A stretch of DNA of 53,763 nt from Fundidesulfovibrio soli (GTDB lineage: Bacteria > Desulfobacterota > Desulfovibrionia > Desulfovibrionales > Desulfovibrionaceae): NCBI RefSeq assembly GCF_022808695.1, contig NZ_JAKZKW010000026.1, positions 1-53,763 on the forward strand, in the 5' to 3' direction. Positions 53,359 to 53,763 of this stretch are shown here, piece by piece (positions within the stretch are counted from its first letter, which is position 1; each line of letters opens with the position of its first letter). A model generated the notes under the pieces. That model searched no databases and was not told the origin of the DNA. It saw nothing but the letters and a program-made list of their open reading frames with translations. A program made the translations under genes and the position numbers.

Positions 53359-53763
53359 TTACCAATCTAGCAAGGCCATCTGCCCCAGGGAGCGCGCCAG
53401 CAGGAACCCGCCCACCCCGATGCAGACCATCGCGACCAGCGTGCGCAGGTGCCTGCTCCTGATGGAGTGCGCGAAGCGGATGCCGATCACCAGCCCGGCC
53501 AGCTGCACCACGCTCAGCCAGGACGCGGCCCTGAAGTCGATGAATCCGTGGATCAGGTTGCCCACGGTGCCCGAGCCCGCCGCAGCCACCTGGATCACCT
53601 GCCCGGTGGCCACGGCCGTGATGGGCGCGAAGCCCAGCACCACCATGATCGGCACCGAGAGTACCGGTCCGCCCACCCCGGTCAGGCCGGAGATGAACCC
53701 CACCACCGCGCCGATGCCGCCAAGCAGCGCCAGATGCGCCGGGGAGCGCCGGTCGAAGGCGAA
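53359..53763 (-). CDS. TSUP-family permease, cut by the right window edge
   Basis: The last 134 codons of a TauE/SafE-type (TSUP) permease; the start lies outside the window. The visible part has the GFISGLTGVGGPVLSVP motif (the family's G-x-x-G-x-G-G hallmark) and about four hydrophobic segments, ending MALLDW. TSUP members export or import sulfite, sulfoacetate or other small anions; the substrate is not readable. It is convergent with kdpE, with about 166 nt between them and no clear terminator. The frame continues open to the edge without a stop. Confidence 0.75.
   Translation of the reverse strand, partial: FAFDRRSPAHLALLGGIGAVVGFISGLTGVGGPVLSVPIMVVLGFAPITAVATGQVIQVAAAGSGTVGNLIHGFIDFRAASWLSVVQLAGLVIGIRFAHSIRSRHLRTLVAMVCIGVGGFLLARSLGQMALLDW

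Noticed and set aside
1-53763. CRISPR arrays, tRNA, rRNA, insertion sequences and attachment sites
   Set aside because: Looked for by eye; none seen. No regularly spaced direct repeats, transposase or integrase motifs were found.

Overview
The window is a high-GC bacterial chromosome segment with an AT-richer stretch at its left end (about 1-3560). The gene set suggests a Gram-negative, Desulfovibrio-like deltaproteobacterium (Desulfovibrionota): a trimeric-porin-type outer membrane protein, an omega/dnaJ/moaC cluster, an AddAB helicase-nuclease, a chemotaxis operon with CYTH and STAS genes, and a complete kdp operon. The lineage is inferred from gene content and protein style; no marker gene was compared with a database.

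Layout. 1-4760: an AT-rich surface-glycan pocket (sulfotransferase-like protein and two GT-A glycosyltransferases) followed by two small exported proteins, one with an STN-like domain and 31-residue tandem repeats. 5056-8771: a porin with its own terminator, then rpoZ-dnaJ-moaC on the minus strand. 8925-20614: a long minus-strand run, read from the right as RluA-type pseudouridine synthase, TPR-like lipoprotein, short FtsX permease, MacB/LolD-type ABC ATPase, a 1604-residue fusion of a degenerate M28-peptidase-like ectodomain with an FtsX permease, a DUF6785/DUF6784 polytopic protein and an OPT-like polytopic protein. This run is the best candidate for an undescribed system. 20666-29545: AsmA-family protein, a small unknown protein, and addA-addB with a 4-nt GTGA overlap. 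29706-37419: a small exported Cys protein, then a minus-strand chemotaxis operon (soluble MCP-like protein, STAS, CheY, CheA, CheR, CheB, CYTH). 37588-44939: DedA protein, transmembrane MCP, several very small proteins, cardiolipin synthase, and a membrane diguanylate cyclase. 45204-53192: a 29-residue membrane peptide, then kdpF-A-B-C-D-E behind a phased triple TTTTTAC element that looks like a KdpE operator. The right edge cuts a TSUP-family permease.

How genes work together. The ABC/FtsX/pseudo-M28/DUF6785/OPT-like genes are nearly contiguous (0-12 nt gaps) and so are probably made together as an envelope complex. The chemotaxis operon has its own kinase, methyltransferase, methylesterase and response regulator. 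Its CheA carries a tandem motif resembling the c-di-GMP-binding MshEN domain, and a diguanylate cyclase lies 9 kb away. kdpFABC would form the high-affinity K+ pump, with KdpDE encoded immediately downstream as its regulators.

Limits. All functions come from reading motifs and context by eye. Start codons were chosen by Shine-Dalgarno sequence and domain boundaries. Promoter and operator calls are pattern matches only.
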